64,000 nt of DNA from Desulfovibrio legallii (GCF_004309735.1 NZ_SIXC01000002.1:132489-196488); one strand, 5' to 3'. Counted from the first letter of the stretch, positions 16,545 to 27,380 are shown. Notes: generated by a model not told the origin, from the letters alone. Numbers and translations: made by a program.

Positions 16545-17032
16545 TTTTTGTACTTTTTGCCGCTGCCGCAGGGGCAAGGATCGTTGCGGCCCACCTTGGC
16601 CTCGGCCCGACGGTACCCCTCTGGCCGCAGGGGCACGCCGCCCACATAGTACAGTTTGCCGTCCTTGCGGCTGAAAGCGCTGCGCTCGGCCAGCTGGCGG
16701 GGCACGCCTTCCAGCTCATAATAGGCGTAAAAATCCACTTCGTCGTGGGGCTGCGCGCTGTCTTCGGAGGGCACGTCCGTGCGGGTGGCCGCAATGTCCA
16801 GACGCAGCCAGTGCACGCCTTCCGCCGAGCGGGCCAGCCGTTCCACCGTCACGTCCTCCCGGTGGTCCGGGTGAGTGCTTTCCACCAGCCAGTCAAACTG
16901 GCCCAAGCCGTAAGCCGTGTAGCGGGAGCGCATAAGGCTTGCCGCATCTTGGGGCCAGGCAGCGCCTTTCAGGTAAGGGCCGCAACACTGGGACAGGGCC
17001 TTGCCGCTGCCGCAGGGACATTCCTGAGTCAT
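16520..17032 (-). CDS. YchJ-family protein with N- and C-terminal SEC-C metal motifs
   Basis: This 170-residue cytoplasmic protein begins [21 protein letters not shown] and ends with [18 protein letters not shown], two SEC-C zinc motifs of the form CPCGSGKxxxxCC. Between them lies the YchJ core ([21 protein letters not shown], then HWLRLDI and [10 protein letters not shown]). YchJ proteins have no firmly assigned function; the SEC-C element in SecA binds zinc and partner proteins. The start at 17032 gives the standard family N-terminus, and the longer upstream frame has no similarity. It overlaps the cysteine-rich gene downstream and is divergent from the GapN-like gene. Confidence 0.88.
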   Translation of the reverse strand: MTQECPCGSGKALSQCCGPYLKGAAWPQDAASLMRSRYTAYGLGQFDWLVESTHPDHREDVTVERLARSAEGVHWLRLDIAATRTDVPSEDSAQPHDEVDFYAYYELEGVPRQLAERSAFSRKDGKLYYVGGVPLRPEGYRRAEAKVGRNDPCPCGSGKKYKKCCGAAAS

Positions 17033-17225
17033 ACATCCGCCTTGTTTTTCGCCCGTGGGCGTTGAGAAACCATAGCTCATGCGGCTTCGGGCGGCAAGCG
17101 GCCGCTGCAAAGCGGCCTGGGCCGCGCCCGGAAAAGGCCGCATTGACGCCCGCCGCGCGCCCTCGTATCCTGTGAAAAAATACGCGCGCAAGGACGGAGG
17201 CACGCCGCCCGCGCCAGGAGGGCCT

Positions 17226-18833
17226 ATGCTCACGACCACGCTTCCCGGTCAGATCAGTCCCGATGCTCTGGATATCCCCGCGGACTGCCGCCAGCCCCGG
17301 CTGGACGAACGCCGCTACCTTGTGGGCGGCGAACTGCGTGAATGGAATGGCCCCACGCGAGAGGTGGTTTCGCCCCTCTATGTGGACGGCGAACCCTACG
17401 TCATCGGCAGCTGCCCCGCCCTGACCGAAGCCGAGTCCCTGGAGGCCGTGGCCGCCGTGGAACGGGCCTGGGACAACGGCCGGGGCGTCTGGCCCACCAT
17501 GCGGGTAGAGGACCGCATCGCCCATGTGGAGGACTTTGCCCAACGCATGACGGCCGTGCGCGACCAGGTGGTGCGCCTCATGGTCTGGGAGATCTGCAAA
17601 CCCCTGGAGGACTGCCGGGCCGAGTTTGACCGCACTGTGGCCTACTTGCGCGCTACGGTGGACGCCCTCAAGGATCTGGACCGGGCCTCGTCCCGCTTCG
17701 TCATTGAAAGCGGCATCTACGCCCAGATCCGCCGCGCGCCCCTGGGGCCGGTACTCTGCATGGGGCCTTTCAACTATCCGCTCAACGAAACCTTCACCAC
17801 CCTCATTCCCGCCCTGATCATGGGCAACCCGGTCATCGTCAAAACGCCGCGCATCGGCAAGCTGCTCTATGCGCCCCTGCTGGAGGCCTTTGCCCAGGCA
17901 TTCCCTCCCGGCGTGGTGAACATCCTTTTCGGTGACCGCCGGGTGGCCATCCCGGCCCTGTCTTCGGGGCGCATCAGCGTGCTGGCCTTTATCGGCTCCA
18001 GCCGCGCCGCAGACGCCCTGCGCCGCAACCACCCCCTGCCCCACCGGTTGCGCTGCGTGCTGGGCCTGGACGCCAAAAACGCGGCCATCGTCCTGCCCTG
18101 CGCCGATATGGAGCTGACCGTGGCCGAGGCCGTTACCGGCGCACTGACCTTTAACGGCCAGCGCTGCACGGCCCTCAAAATCTTTTATGTGCACGCCTCG
18201 CGCATGGAGGAGTTTCTTTCCCGCTGCGGCGAGGCCATCGCCGCCCTGCCTATGGGCGCGCCCTGGAAGCCCGGCGTCAAAATCACGCCCCTGCCCGTGC
18301 CCGGCAAGGTGGACGAACTGCGCGGTCTGGTGGACGACGCCCTGGCCCTGGGCGCGCGCGTGGCCAACCCCCACGGTGGCCAGGCCGAACGCACCCTCTA
18401 CTATCCGGCCCTGGTGGCCGACGTCACGGCGCGTATGCGCCTGCACAACGTGGAGCAGTTCGGCCCGGTAATCCCCGTAGTGTCCTACACGGACGTGGCC
18501 GAGGCCACAGAAGCGGTCATCGCCTCGCCCTACGGCCAGCAGGCCAGCATTTTCGGCACGGACCCCGAAGCCGTGGCCGCCCTTATCGACCCCATGGTCA
18601 ACCAGGTCTGCCGCGTAAACATCAACAGCCAGTGCCAGCGCGGGCCGGATACCTTCCCCTTCACCGGCCGCAAAGACTCGGCCGAGGGCACGCTTTCCGT
18701 AAGCGACGCCCTGCGGGCTTTTTCCATCCGCACGCTGGTGGCGGCCAAGGGCTCGACGCGCAATAAGGAGCTGCTGGCGGACATCCTCCGCCACCGGCGT
18801 TCGCACTTTCTTTCCACAGACTTCCTGTTTTAA
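17226..18833 (+). CDS. NADP-dependent glyceraldehyde-3-phosphate dehydrogenase-like (GapN/ALDH) protein
   Basis: This 535-residue aldehyde dehydrogenase is closest in motifs to the non-phosphorylating GAPDH branch, which oxidises glyceraldehyde 3-phosphate directly to 3-phosphoglycerate. Visible parts are the Rossmann and oxyanion segment [11 protein letters not shown] (Asn183), the FIGSS glycine motif near 257, and the catalytic cysteine Cys314 in [12 protein letters not shown]. The position 34 residues before the cysteine, where most ALDHs carry the general-base Glu of ELGGK, is Gly280 in [12 protein letters not shown]. The start at 17226 follows AGGAGGGCCT. The family assignment is good; the exact substrate is less certain because of the changed active site. 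Confidence 0.85.
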   Translation: MLTTTLPGQISPDALDIPADCRQPRLDERRYLVGGELREWNGPTREVVSPLYVDGEPYVIGSCPALTEAESLEAVAAVERAWDNGRGVWPTMRVEDRIAHVEDFAQRMTAVRDQVVRLMVWEICKPLEDCRAEFDRTVAYLRATVDALKDLDRASSRFVIESGIYAQIRRAPLGPVLCMGPFNYPLNETFTTLIPALIMGNPVIVKTPRIGKLLYAPLLEAFAQAFPPGVVNILFGDRRVAIPALSSGRISVLAFIGSSRAADALRRNHPLPHRLRCVLGLDAKNAAIVLPCADMELTVAEAVTGALTFNGQRCTALKIFYVHASRMEEFLSRCGEAIAALPMGAPWKPGVKITPLPVPGKVDELRGLVDDALALGARVANPHGGQAERTLYYPALVADVTARMRLHNVEQFGPVIPVVSYTDVAEATEAVIASPYGQQASIFGTDPEAVAALIDPMVNQVCRVNINSQCQRGPDTFPFTGRKDSAEGTLSVSDALRAFSIRTLVAAKGSTRNKELLADILRHRRSHFLSTDFLF

Positions 18834-18837
18834 GGCC

Positions 18838-18873
18838 GTCGGCCCCGGCGCGCGCCTCTGCGCCGGGGCCGAC
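18838..18873 (+). terminator. Strong GC hairpin after the GapN-like gene
   Basis: GTCGGCCCCGGCGC (18838-18851) pairs perfectly with GCGCCGGGGCCGAC (18860-18873), five bases after the stop codon. There is no U-tract, so it may stabilise the mRNA end rather than terminate by itself. Confidence 0.6.
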
Positions 18874-18940
18874 TGAGGGCCCGGCCTTTGCCGGCGGGTT
18901 TGCTGCGGCGCTGCGGCCGTACCAGCGTCAGGCGGCAGAC

Positions 18941-18985
18941 GACAAAAGGCGCGGATGTCGCAAGACTGTCCGCGCCCTGTTTGTC
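18941..18985. terminator. Terminator-like hairpin between the GapN-like gene and the iron operon
   Basis: GACAAA plus GGCGCGGA (18941-18955) pairs with TCCGCGCC plus TTTGTC (18969-18985), with a small internal loop. It lies 34 bases downstream of the minus-strand DUF4198 gene and between convergent genes, so it probably serves the iron operon or both directions. Confidence 0.6.
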
Positions 18986-19018
18986 GCCGGGTCTGCTGCG
19001 TTCAGGCCGAACGCGCGC

Positions 19019-19843
19019 TTACTTCATATCCACGGCTTTAACCCAGATAACGGCGTCCTGGGAAAGTTCCTTGCCCTTGTATTCCTTGTCCGGGCCCACG
19101 CCCAGAGCGGCAAAGCCCCACCAGCCGGCTTTGGGAATGCCGAAAGTCAGGTAGCCCTGGTCGTCGGTAAAAATGGTCTGGGTGACAAAGGCGTCATGCG
19201 GATACGTGACGCTGCCCTTTTTGGGCATGGCATTGGCCTTGAGGTCGGGCATGTGGCTCATGTACTCCACTTCCACCTCGGCGTTGGGCACGGGCTTGCC
19301 GCCGGAAAGCACGCGGGCCTTGAATACGTTGCCGGTCCAGAGGCCGTAGGGCTTGATGAGGGGCACTATTTCGCAGGGCAGACCCAGGGCGGCGTTCCAG
19401 TTGCCGGGGATGCCGCCCACGTTGACCACCAGCTTGGCGATCTGCTGCATGTAGACTTCTTCTTCCTTTTCATAATAATAGCCGGGCACCATCACAAAGG
19501 TGTAGTCGCCCATGGAGCGGATTTCTTTGCGGGGCACCCGCGCGGCAAAGGCCGGGCCGGAAGATTCGGGGTTTTTCCAGGTAATGGGCTTCAAGGTCTG
19601 CAAGAGGTCGATTTTCTTGGGTGCGTTGTCGCCCCGCTGGTACATGGCGTAGAACTCCTTCACCCCGCCCATGTCCATGGTGTGGCCGGCTTCGGCCGGA
19701 TGGGTGAAGACAATGCGGAAGTCCAGGTCGCCGGCTTCGGACTTGGCAATTTCCGGCGTGTAGACCATCATGAAGTGCGCGTAGGCGGGCGCGGCCGCAA
19801 GGGACAAAAGTCCGGCCAGAATCAGGGTTTTGACGCTTTTCAT
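19019..19843 (-). CDS. Exported DUF4198-family protein in the iron operon
   Basis: This 274-residue protein has a clean signal peptide (MKSVKTLILAGLLSLAAA, cleavage after AYA) and begins HFMMVYTPEIAKSEAG. The HF start, the FTHPAEAGHTMDMG stretch and the C-terminal beta-rich part (GKPVPNAEVEVEYM, then TIFTDDQGYLTFGIPKAGWW) are typical of DUF4198 proteins. These are periplasmic and are often encoded beside nickel, cobalt or iron uptake genes. It is last in the feoA-feoA-feoB operon and is preceded by ACGGAGGTTTC. A role in handling metal in the periplasm is inferred from context only. A Fur-box-like GAAAT-TGG-ATTTC lies 14 bases upstream of its ATG. Confidence 0.82.
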   Translation of the reverse strand: MKSVKTLILAGLLSLAAAPAYAHFMMVYTPEIAKSEAGDLDFRIVFTHPAEAGHTMDMGGVKEFYAMYQRGDNAPKKIDLLQTLKPITWKNPESSGPAFAARVPRKEIRSMGDYTFVMVPGYYYEKEEEVYMQQIAKLVVNVGGIPGNWNAALGLPCEIVPLIKPYGLWTGNVFKARVLSGGKPVPNAEVEVEYMSHMPDLKANAMPKKGSVTYPHDAFVTQTIFTDDQGYLTFGIPKAGWWGFAALGVGPDKEYKGKELSQDAVIWVKAVDMK

Positions 19844-19892
19844 GAAACCTCCGTTAGAAATTGGATTTCAATATCCGTTGTGACGCAAAAAA

Positions 19893-20210
19893 TTACTGGA
19901 CGATCTTGGCGCCGTCCACTTCCACCTTGTGGCCTTCACCGGCATCAAAAAGCACCTTGTAGGCCCCGGCGGGCTTTTTGAAGCTGTATTCGCCGTCCTT
20001 GTTCATCTTGCCCTCGATGAGGGTTTTGCCGCTGCCGTCCAGCACCAGCATCTTCACGCCCGCGGCCGAAGAGCCGTCGGAAAAGCCCCCCTCGCAGGTG
20101 ACGGTGCCGTCGCCGTTGTCAAAGCAGCTGCACAGGGGGCTGTGGGCCAGGGCCGGACCGGCCAGCAGCAGGGGCAGGCCGAGCACGGCCGCAGCAAAAA
20201 GGTTTTTCAT
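19893..20210 (-). CDS. Small exported protein of the iron operon, function unknown
   Basis: About 105 residues: a signal peptide (MKNLFAAAVLGLPLLLAGP, cleavage after ALA), then HSPLCSCFDNGDGTVTCEGG with three cysteines close together, then a short beta-rich domain (KMLVLDGSGKTLIEGKMNKD, YKVLFDAGEGHKVEVDG) that resembles carboxypeptidase-regulatory or Ig-like folds. The second of two adjacent ATG codons fits best, with GGAGG five bases away. It lies 19 bases after feoB and 49 bases before the DUF4198 gene. The mature N-terminal His plus the Cys cluster could bind metal, but that is speculation. No homologue of known function is recognised. Confidence 0.75.
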   Translation of the reverse strand: MKNLFAAAVLGLPLLLAGPALAHSPLCSCFDNGDGTVTCEGGFSDGSSAAGVKMLVLDGSGKTLIEGKMNKDGEYSFKKPAGAYKVLFDAGEGHKVEVDGAKIVQ

Positions 20211-20229
20211 CATATCCTCCTTGAAGATG

Positions 20230-22713
20230 TTATGCCGCAACGGGCGTTTTGGGTTTTACGCCTGCCGCAGGAGCCGGGTCGGGGACCATGCCCATGACAA
20301 TGGTCAGGGCCACGCACAGGCCGTAGAACAGCCACATGGCCTGCCAGCCGGTGAGCCCCAGCAGGCTTCCGCCGGTAAAGACCAGGGTGGCCACGGCCAG
20401 CCCCAGGCAGGTTTGGTAAAGGATGGAAAAGAGCATCCAGCCCGTGGAATTGGACTGCAGCCGCACCATGACCGAAGTGGGCACGCAGGGCGGGTACAGG
20501 GCCATGAAAAGCATGAGGGCCAGGGCGTGCAGAGGGCCAAAGCCCGCGGCGCCCGCGCGCAGGCTTTCCTCGGCCGGGACGTCGCCATCCAGGCCGTAGA
20601 TGGCTCCCAGGGTGGCGGCACTGTTTTCCTTGGCGGCAAAGGCGGAAAGCAGGGCAATATTGATTTTCCAGTTAAAGCCCGCATATTGGGTCACGGGCTC
20701 CAGGGCCTTGCCCGCCAGGCCCAGGGCGCTGTGCTCAAAGGTGTCTTCGCGCAATTCACGGCGCAGCTGTTTGCGCTGGCTGATGAGTTTGCGCAGGGCC
20801 GGGCGCAGGGCTTTGCCGTCCTTGCCCACGGAACGCGCAATGGTGAAATAGACGGGGTTGCGGGCCTGAAAGACGGCGTCCACGGCTTTTGAAGCCTCCT
20901 GGTCCGTAACGCCGCGCTTGGCGTCTTTGAGGGCTTCTTCAAACAGCAGCAGGGGCGTCACATCCTCCACGGCAAACTGCCCGGCCAGTGCGGTCTTGTC
21001 CACGGCCCGCAGAAAGGTCTTCATGGCCTGGTCGGCCTTTTGGTTGTAGGCGGCCATGCGTTCTTCCCCAAGACCGGGGTAGTTGATGAGGGCAAAAATG
21101 ACCACAGCCACGGCCAGGACCACGGTGAAGATTTTTTTGAGGAAGACCCAGACCCGTTCAATGGCCCGCGCCAGCACGCCGCGCAGGGTGGGCAGATGGT
21201 AGGGGGGCATTTCCATGATGAAGGGCGCGCTGGGCTTGCCCCGCAGCAGGGTGAGCGAAAGGGCCTTGGCCACGGGCAGGGCCATAAACAAGGTGACCGT
21301 GGCGATGAAAAACATGGCCATGCCGCTGTGGGCGGAAAAATAAGCGCTGATGAGGATGAGGTACAGGGGCACCTTGGCCAGGCAGTTCATCATGGGCGCA
21401 ATGAGGATGGTGGCCAGCCGGGCCCTTTCGTCCGGGATGGCCCTGGTGGCCATGACGGCCGGGATGGCGCAGCCGCCCACGTACACGCCGCCCAGGATGA
21501 GCGGCAGGGTGGACTGCCCGTGCAGGCCGAAGCGGCGGAAAGCGCGGTCCAAAATAAAGGCCATGCGCGGCATGTAGCCGCTGTCTTCCATAATAGCGAT
21601 AAGAGCAAAGAGCAGAAAAAAGATGGGCAGATAGTTGAGGATGGCCGTGACGCTCTTCATGGCCCACAGGCCCAGGGCGCGCAGCGGGGGATCCTCCAAA
21701 AAGCCCGGAGCGGGCAGGAAGCCGGCCAGAAAGTTCTGCGCGCCGTCCCACAGGGGCCAGATCATGGCCGCCAAATCGCCGCCGTAGACAATGGCCACCT
21801 CATACAGTACGAGCAGGATGGTCAGCAGAATGAGCGGGCCAAAAAACCTGTGGCAAACAAACCTGTCCGCCCTGTCCGAAAGGTTGGGCGCGCTCTTTTG
21901 GGGCAAACGCACGTGGCGGGCGGTCAGGGCCGCAGCCGCGCGGTGGCGGGCAAAGGCCACGTGGCGTTCGGCATCCACGCCCTGTTCGCCGGCAAAGTTC
22001 TCTCGCAGCATGTCCACGCTGGCCAGAATGTCCGTATGGTTGGCAACCCGCGCCCGCAGCGTTTCTCTGGCGGCCTGGTCGTTTTCCATGAGTTTGACGG
22101 CCAGCCAGCGCATGGGCAGACCATCCAGGGCGGCTTCCCTGGCCAGCAGATCCGTCAGGTCCGCCAGATAGGGTTCCAGAACCCCGTAGTCCACCACAAA
22201 GGACGGCCTCCGGCCGGCCTGGGCGGCAGCGGCCACAGCCGCGCGCAGGCCCTGCACGCCACTGCGTTTTTTGCCCACCGTGGGGATCACGGCCACGCCC
22301 AGCTCACGCGCCAGGCCCGCCGTATCAATCTGAATGTTGCGCCGTTCGGCAACGTCCATCATGTTGAGGGCCAGCACCAGGGGCGTTTCCATCTCCAGCA
22401 GTTGCAGGGTCAGGTAGAGGTTGCGTTTGAGGTTGGCGGCGTCGGCCACGTTGATGGTGACCTGGGGCGCGGCGTGCAGGATAAAGTCCCGCGCGGTTTT
22501 TTCCTCCAGGGAATAAGAGGTCAGGCTGTAGGTGCCCGGCAGGTCCACCAGCTCCACGCGGTGGTCTTCCAGAGTGAAAAAGCCGGTCTTTTTTTCTACT
22601 GTGACACCGGGGTAATTGGCCACGTGCTGGCGCGCCCCGGTAAGCATGTTGAACAGGGTAGACTTGCCGCAGTTGGGCTGTCCGGCCAGAGCCACAAGCA
22701 GGGGGGCGCTCAT
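20230..22713 (-). CDS. feoB: Ferrous iron transporter FeoB
   Basis: This 827-residue inner-membrane protein imports Fe2+. The N-terminal G domain has G1 AGQPNCGKSTLFN near residue 9, G3 DLPGTY and G4 LNMMD near residue 117. The following membrane part has the paired Gate domains with many helices, the GCAIPAVMATR motif, and the late FAAKENSAATLGAIYG stretch. Its length is normal to slightly long for FeoB. It overlaps feoA by four bases (ATGA), which indicates translational coupling. The upstream promoter carries a Fur-like palindrome, so iron repression is likely. Confidence 0.96.
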   Translation of the reverse strand: MSAPLLVALAGQPNCGKSTLFNMLTGARQHVANYPGVTVEKKTGFFTLEDHRVELVDLPGTYSLTSYSLEEKTARDFILHAAPQVTINVADAANLKRNLYLTLQLLEMETPLVLALNMMDVAERRNIQIDTAGLARELGVAVIPTVGKKRSGVQGLRAAVAAAAQAGRRPSFVVDYGVLEPYLADLTDLLAREAALDGLPMRWLAVKLMENDQAARETLRARVANHTDILASVDMLRENFAGEQGVDAERHVAFARHRAAAALTARHVRLPQKSAPNLSDRADRFVCHRFFGPLILLTILLVLYEVAIVYGGDLAAMIWPLWDGAQNFLAGFLPAPGFLEDPPLRALGLWAMKSVTAILNYLPIFFLLFALIAIMEDSGYMPRMAFILDRAFRRFGLHGQSTLPLILGGVYVGGCAIPAVMATRAIPDERARLATILIAPMMNCLAKVPLYLILISAYFSAHSGMAMFFIATVTLFMALPVAKALSLTLLRGKPSAPFIMEMPPYHLPTLRGVLARAIERVWVFLKKIFTVVLAVAVVIFALINYPGLGEERMAAYNQKADQAMKTFLRAVDKTALAGQFAVEDVTPLLLFEEALKDAKRGVTDQEASKAVDAVFQARNPVYFTIARSVGKDGKALRPALRKLISQRKQLRRELREDTFEHSALGLAGKALEPVTQYAGFNWKINIALLSAFAAKENSAATLGAIYGLDGDVPAEESLRAGAAGFGPLHALALMLFMALYPPCVPTSVMVRLQSNSTGWMLFSILYQTCLGLAVATLVFTGGSLLGLTGWQAMWLFYGLCVALTIVMGMVPDPAPAAGVKPKTPVAA

Positions 22714-22934
22714 TGCCTGTCCACCTCCACCAGGTCGGCTTCTTCATGGCGCAGGCTGACGTGGCAGCCGTCCAGTTCGATTTCCACGGGGTCCACCAGA
22801 GGGGCGTTGCGCACCACGCGCACCCGCGCGCCGGGGTAAAACCCCAGGTCCATGAGGCGCTGCCCCAGCGCCCCTGTAGCGCTGAGATCCCGCACACTGC
22901 CGGTGTCGCCCGGAACCATTCCGCTGAGCGTCAT
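22710..22934 (-). CDS. feoA: FeoA-domain protein (first neighbour of feoB)
   Basis: This 74-residue SH3-like cytoplasmic protein is expected to bind and modulate FeoB. It has the FeoA pattern GDTGSVRDLSATGALGQRL, then MDLGFYPGARVRVVRNAP, then PVEIELDGCHVSLR. The ATG at 22934 follows AAGGAGTTGACA. It is 14 bases after the other feoA-like gene and overlaps feoB by four bases. Confidence 0.93.
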   Translation of the reverse strand: MTLSGMVPGDTGSVRDLSATGALGQRLMDLGFYPGARVRVVRNAPLVDPVEIELDGCHVSLRHEEADLVEVDRQ

Positions 22935-22948
22935 TGTCAACTCCTTGC

Positions 22949-23173
22949 TTAGGCCACAATAACCGTGGCGGCCAGGGCACGTTCCACAGCCACCCGCGCC
23001 TGCCCCACGGCCACCAGAATGGGGCCGCCGTTGTCCGCCAGCACGTCCAGCTCCACGCCGGGCAACACGCCAATGGATTCAAGCCGTTGCCGCTGGGCCT
23101 CCGGCGCGTCCACGGCCAGCACAATCACCGTATGCCCGGCACCCACTGCCCGAAGGGTCTTGGCGTATGACAT
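22949..23173 (-). CDS. Second FeoA-domain protein, first gene of the iron operon
   Basis: This 74-residue FeoA-like protein shows RQRLESIGVLPGVELDVLAD and GGPILVAVGQARVAVERAL, the SH3-like core of FeoA. It is clearly diverged from the adjacent FeoA. Paired feoA genes upstream of feoB are common in Desulfovibrio. It is the promoter-proximal gene of the operon. Confidence 0.85.
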   Translation of the reverse strand: MSYAKTLRAVGAGHTVIVLAVDAPEAQRQRLESIGVLPGVELDVLADNGGPILVAVGQARVAVERALAATVIVA

Positions 23174-23202
23174 GTATAGTATCCCGGTCTGATATGAAAT
23201 AA

Positions 23203-23247
23203 GAAATGAATTTCAATTTTTATATAACGGATACAAAAACAAGTCAA
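23203..23247 (-). promoter_or_regulatory. feo promoter with overlapping Fur-box-like palindrome
   Basis: Read on the minus strand, TTGACT (23247-23242) and TATAAA (23224-23219) are 17 bases apart. GAAAT-GA-ATTTC (23203-23214) starts directly after the -10 element, where a repressor would block RNA polymerase. Its position 30 bases upstream of the first feoA gene, together with its AT-rich palindrome, suggests Fur control. Confidence 0.62.
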
Positions 23248-23417
23248 CCGCAACGCGGCTGTTAAAACTGCGGGCCGCAATGCTCACCCCACTCGCTTGC
23301 CTGGAGAGAGAAAAAACAGCTTACTAAAAACTTTCTCCCATACGCCGTTCTGCCGGCAGAGGCCCGTACACAGCGGATGTTGTTCTGTTGCCACAGTCCC
23401 TGCGCACAGGAAAATTC

Positions 23418-23446
23418 TTGTCAGCCGCCCTGAACTTGGATAGAAA
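23418..23446 (+). promoter_or_regulatory. Candidate gdhA promoter
   Basis: TTGTCA (23418-23423) and TAGAAA (23441-23446) are 17 bases apart and lie 68 bases upstream of the gdhA start. The match is moderate and predicted from sequence only. Confidence 0.4.
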
Positions 23447-23501
23447 GTTACCCGCTTCAACATCAATAGTGGTGTTCTGTGCAATCCTTAATCCCCCCTG
23501 A

Positions 23502-24863
<1,362 letters not shown>

Positions 24864-24904
24864 GCGCCAGGCAATAAAGCGCACGCGGCGCTGCTGCGTG
24901 CTGC

Positions 24905-24940
24905 AAAAGCCGCCGGACGTTACAACGTCCGGCGGCTTTT
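24905..24940 (+). terminator. Rho-independent terminator of gdhA
   Basis: AAAAGCCGCCGGACGTT, two loop bases and AACGTCCGGCGGCTTTT form a perfect 17-bp stem ending in four T. It works in both orientations. Confidence 0.92.
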
Positions 24941-25093
24941 GCACTGATGGCCTTCTGCTGCGCGTCAGAACAGAGTCCCGTTGCGAACATGTATGCTCAA
25001 AATTTACGGTACACGCATTCCGGCCTTAACCGCGCAACTGCATAGCGCTGCTGGCTTTGCCCGTACCTTCCTTCGTCGCGGGCCAAGTTCCTG

Positions 25094-25177
25094 CGTCGCA
25101 ACGGCCAAAGCTACACTTGCGCCTCCACGGTGAGCGGCTGCTTACGCAACCGCAGGAGCTTTCAGAATTGCAATGCC
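25094..25177 (+). repeat. Dispersed intergenic repeat, copy A
   Basis: The first 63 bases (25094-25156) match 27474-27536 at 54 positions in my hand alignment. The core TTGCGCCTCCxCGG...CTGCTTACGCAACCGCAGG can fold through TTGCG/CGCAA. The copy ends at the stop codon of the chemoreceptor gene. Confidence 0.85.
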
Positions 25178-27277
25178 CTAGTTGTCCTGCTTTTCCAGGT
25201 CGGCGATGAGCGTTTGCAGCACCAGAGCCTGCTGGGTCAGTCCTTCCACGGCGTGCGTGGCCTGCTCCATGGCCTGGACGGTTTCCGTAGAGGCTGCGGC
25301 CACCTGCTCTACAGAACGGTTCACCTCTTCGCTGGTGGCCGACTGCTGCTCACTGGCGGCGGCTATGGACTGGATTCTGTCGTTAACCTGGGCCACCAGA
25401 GCCAGAATTTGCTGCAGCGACTGGCCAGAGTGGGCGGAAAGATCCGCCGCGCTTTCAATGGCTGCGGCCACAGACTCCACATTGGCGATGTTTTTGCGCG
25501 TGCCATCCTGAATGCCGCCAATGGCCCGCCCCACCTCCTGCGTGGCGGTCATGGTTTTTTCCGCCAGTTTGCGCACTTCGTCGGCCACCACGGCAAAGCC
25601 GCGTCCGGCCTCGCCCGCCCGCGCCGCCTCAATGGCCGCGTTGAGGGCCAACAGGTTGGTCTGGTCCGCAATGTCGGCAATAACCTGCAGCACCTTGCCG
25701 ATGGCGTCGGCCTGCCGGCCGAGCAGGTCCATATCCTCCCGAATGGCCTGAGACCGGCTGCGCACCGACTCGATGCCGTCTACAGCTTGGGTGACGATAT
25801 CCGCGCCCTCCAGAGCCTGTGTTTTGGTGGCGTCAGAAGCGGCCGCGGCCTCCTGGGCGTTGTGGGCCACCTCGCGCACCGTGGCGTTCACCTCCTCCAT
25901 GGCGGCGGCAGCCTGGTGCAGGCGTTGGGCGGCCTCGGCGGCGCTGCGGTTGGAAAGGCCTATGCGCGAAGAGAGATCCGCCGAAGCGGAGGATATGACA
26001 TTGACCACTTCTTCCAGATGGCGGGCCGCGTCCAGCATACCTTCCCGCTTGGCCGCAGCGGCTTGGCAGGCGGCCGCTTCGGCCCTGGCGGTGGCCTGCT
26101 CCGCCTGGGCTGTAGCCTGCTCGGCGGCGCGGGTTTTCTGTTCGCTCTCGCGCAGCAGAGCCTTGATATCGCCGATCATTTTTTCCATGCCCTGGGCCAG
26201 AACGCCGCATTCGTCCTGACGCCTGCCGGCGGCGCGCAGCAAGGCAAGCTCCGCGGGGTCGGGCTCCAGACGTCCGGAGGAAACAGCATCTGTAATGCCC
26301 GAAAGCCCGGCCAGAACCCGCGCCGTGCCGCGGGCCACCACCGTGATCATGACGCCCACGACCAGCACGCAGCCCAGGGTCACCAGGGCTATGCTCCAGA
26401 GCATATTCCGGACAGGCGCGAGGATTTCCGCCCGGTCCACCTCCACGCAGAGCCGCCAGCCCACCTCTGGCATGGGCGTGTGAAAGACGACCCGCTCCGC
26501 CCCCTGCTCCGTGGTGTAGGTGAGGCGGCCTTCCCCGGACTGCAGCACGCGCTGCACCTGGGGGAGCTTGCTTTCATCGCGGCCGATGGCCTTGCCGTCC
26601 GGATGCAGCACCAGCTTGCCCTTGTCTTCATAGGCATACACAAAGCCTTTGCCGCCCATTTTGACCTGACTGGTTATCTCGTCGGCCATATTGCGGCTGT
26701 CCACACCGATGAGCAGCACAGCCGCCACCTTGCCGTTCTGCTTTATGGGCATGCTGAGGATGAGCATCATGCCGCCCGTGGTGTGGCTGAACAGATTTTC
26801 AAAGGCGGTTTCGCCCTGCAGCCCCTTACGGAAGTAGGCGCGGGCGGAATAGTCGGCCCCCACGGTCTTGCTGGGCTCTGTGCGGCCGGAAAGGTGGTGC
26901 GCTATGACCTTGCCGTCGGCAGCCACCAGACCGGCCAAAGCCACATTCTGGTTGACCGTGACAAAGGTGCTGAGCGCCGCATCCGCCGCCTCAAAAAGTG
27001 CGCCGCGCATAACTGCGGGCCCCAGGCTGCCATAGGCGGCCAGGTAGTCTTGCAGACGACGGTTGCTGCCCAGGGCCTCCAGCCCGCCGCGCAAGCCCTT
27101 GATCACGGCGGCCAGGGCCACGCGCTGGCTCTGCAGCAAGGCCGCGCCGTCCTGCCAGACCTGTTCCCGCAACGTTTCTTGCGAGACTCTGTAACTGACT
27201 GCCGCTACAAGCAACTGCCCGACAATGGCAGGGATGAGAATAAACAACAGCATCTTGGTTTGCAGGCGCATTTTCAT
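25178..27277 (-). CDS. Methyl-accepting chemotaxis protein with periplasmic Cache-type sensor
   Basis: This is a 699-residue chemoreceptor. A transmembrane helix at about 8-28 and another at about 290-312 enclose a roughly 260-residue periplasmic region, with [20 protein letters not shown] and a [17 protein letters not shown] stretch typical of double-Cache sensors. A HAMP-like segment follows (about 312-365), then a Gln/Ala-rich coiled coil. The signalling domain (about 400-690) has the hairpin tip [21 protein letters not shown] and [18 protein letters not shown]. It should couple to CheA/CheW. The ligand is unknown. The gene lies between two direct copies (A and B) of an intergenic repeat, which is unusual. 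No che genes are nearby. Confidence 0.94.
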   Translation of the reverse strand: MKMRLQTKMLLFILIPAIVGQLLVAAVSYRVSQETLREQVWQDGAALLQSQRVALAAVIKGLRGGLEALGSNRRLQDYLAAYGSLGPAVMRGALFEAADAALSTFVTVNQNVALAGLVAADGKVIAHHLSGRTEPSKTVGADYSARAYFRKGLQGETAFENLFSHTTGGMMLILSMPIKQNGKVAAVLLIGVDSRNMADEITSQVKMGGKGFVYAYEDKGKLVLHPDGKAIGRDESKLPQVQRVLQSGEGRLTYTTEQGAERVVFHTPMPEVGWRLCVEVDRAEILAPVRNMLWSIALVTLGCVLVVGVMITVVARGTARVLAGLSGITDAVSSGRLEPDPAELALLRAAGRRQDECGVLAQGMEKMIGDIKALLRESEQKTRAAEQATAQAEQATARAEAAACQAAAAKREGMLDAARHLEEVVNVISSASADLSSRIGLSNRSAAEAAQRLHQAAAAMEEVNATVREVAHNAQEAAAASDATKTQALEGADIVTQAVDGIESVRSRSQAIREDMDLLGRQADAIGKVLQVIADIADQTNLLALNAAIEAARAGEAGRGFAVVADEVRKLAEKTMTATQEVGRAIGGIQDGTRKNIANVESVAAAIESAADLSAHSGQSLQQILALVAQVNDRIQSIAAASEQQSATSEEVNRSVEQVAAASTETVQAMEQATHAVEGLTQQALVLQTLIADLEKQDN

Positions 27278-27380
27278 GGCAGATTCCTTTGTGCTGTGTG
27301 CCCGCGCCTGTGCTGCACAGCTGACGCGGACAGTCTGTGGCGAAAAAACTGAAACATCTCGCTCTTAGATCAGATTAATT

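Larger units (their letters stand above)
24864..25177. other. Region between gdhA and the convergent chemoreceptor gene
   Basis: No gene is seen. The stretch holds the gdhA terminator (24905-24940) and copy A of the intergenic repeat (25094-25177), which abuts the chemoreceptor stop codon. Confidence 0.6.

Noticed and set aside
19857-19869. Second Fur-like box GAAAT-TGG-ATTTC as the promoter operator of the DUF4198 gene
   Set aside because: It resembles the feo palindrome but lies too close to the ribosome site and has no -35/-10 pair; kept only as a note.
23284-23484. 66-codon minus-strand frame upstream of gdhA
   Set aside because: It overlaps the gdhA promoter region, lacks a ribosome site and has no similarity I can see.
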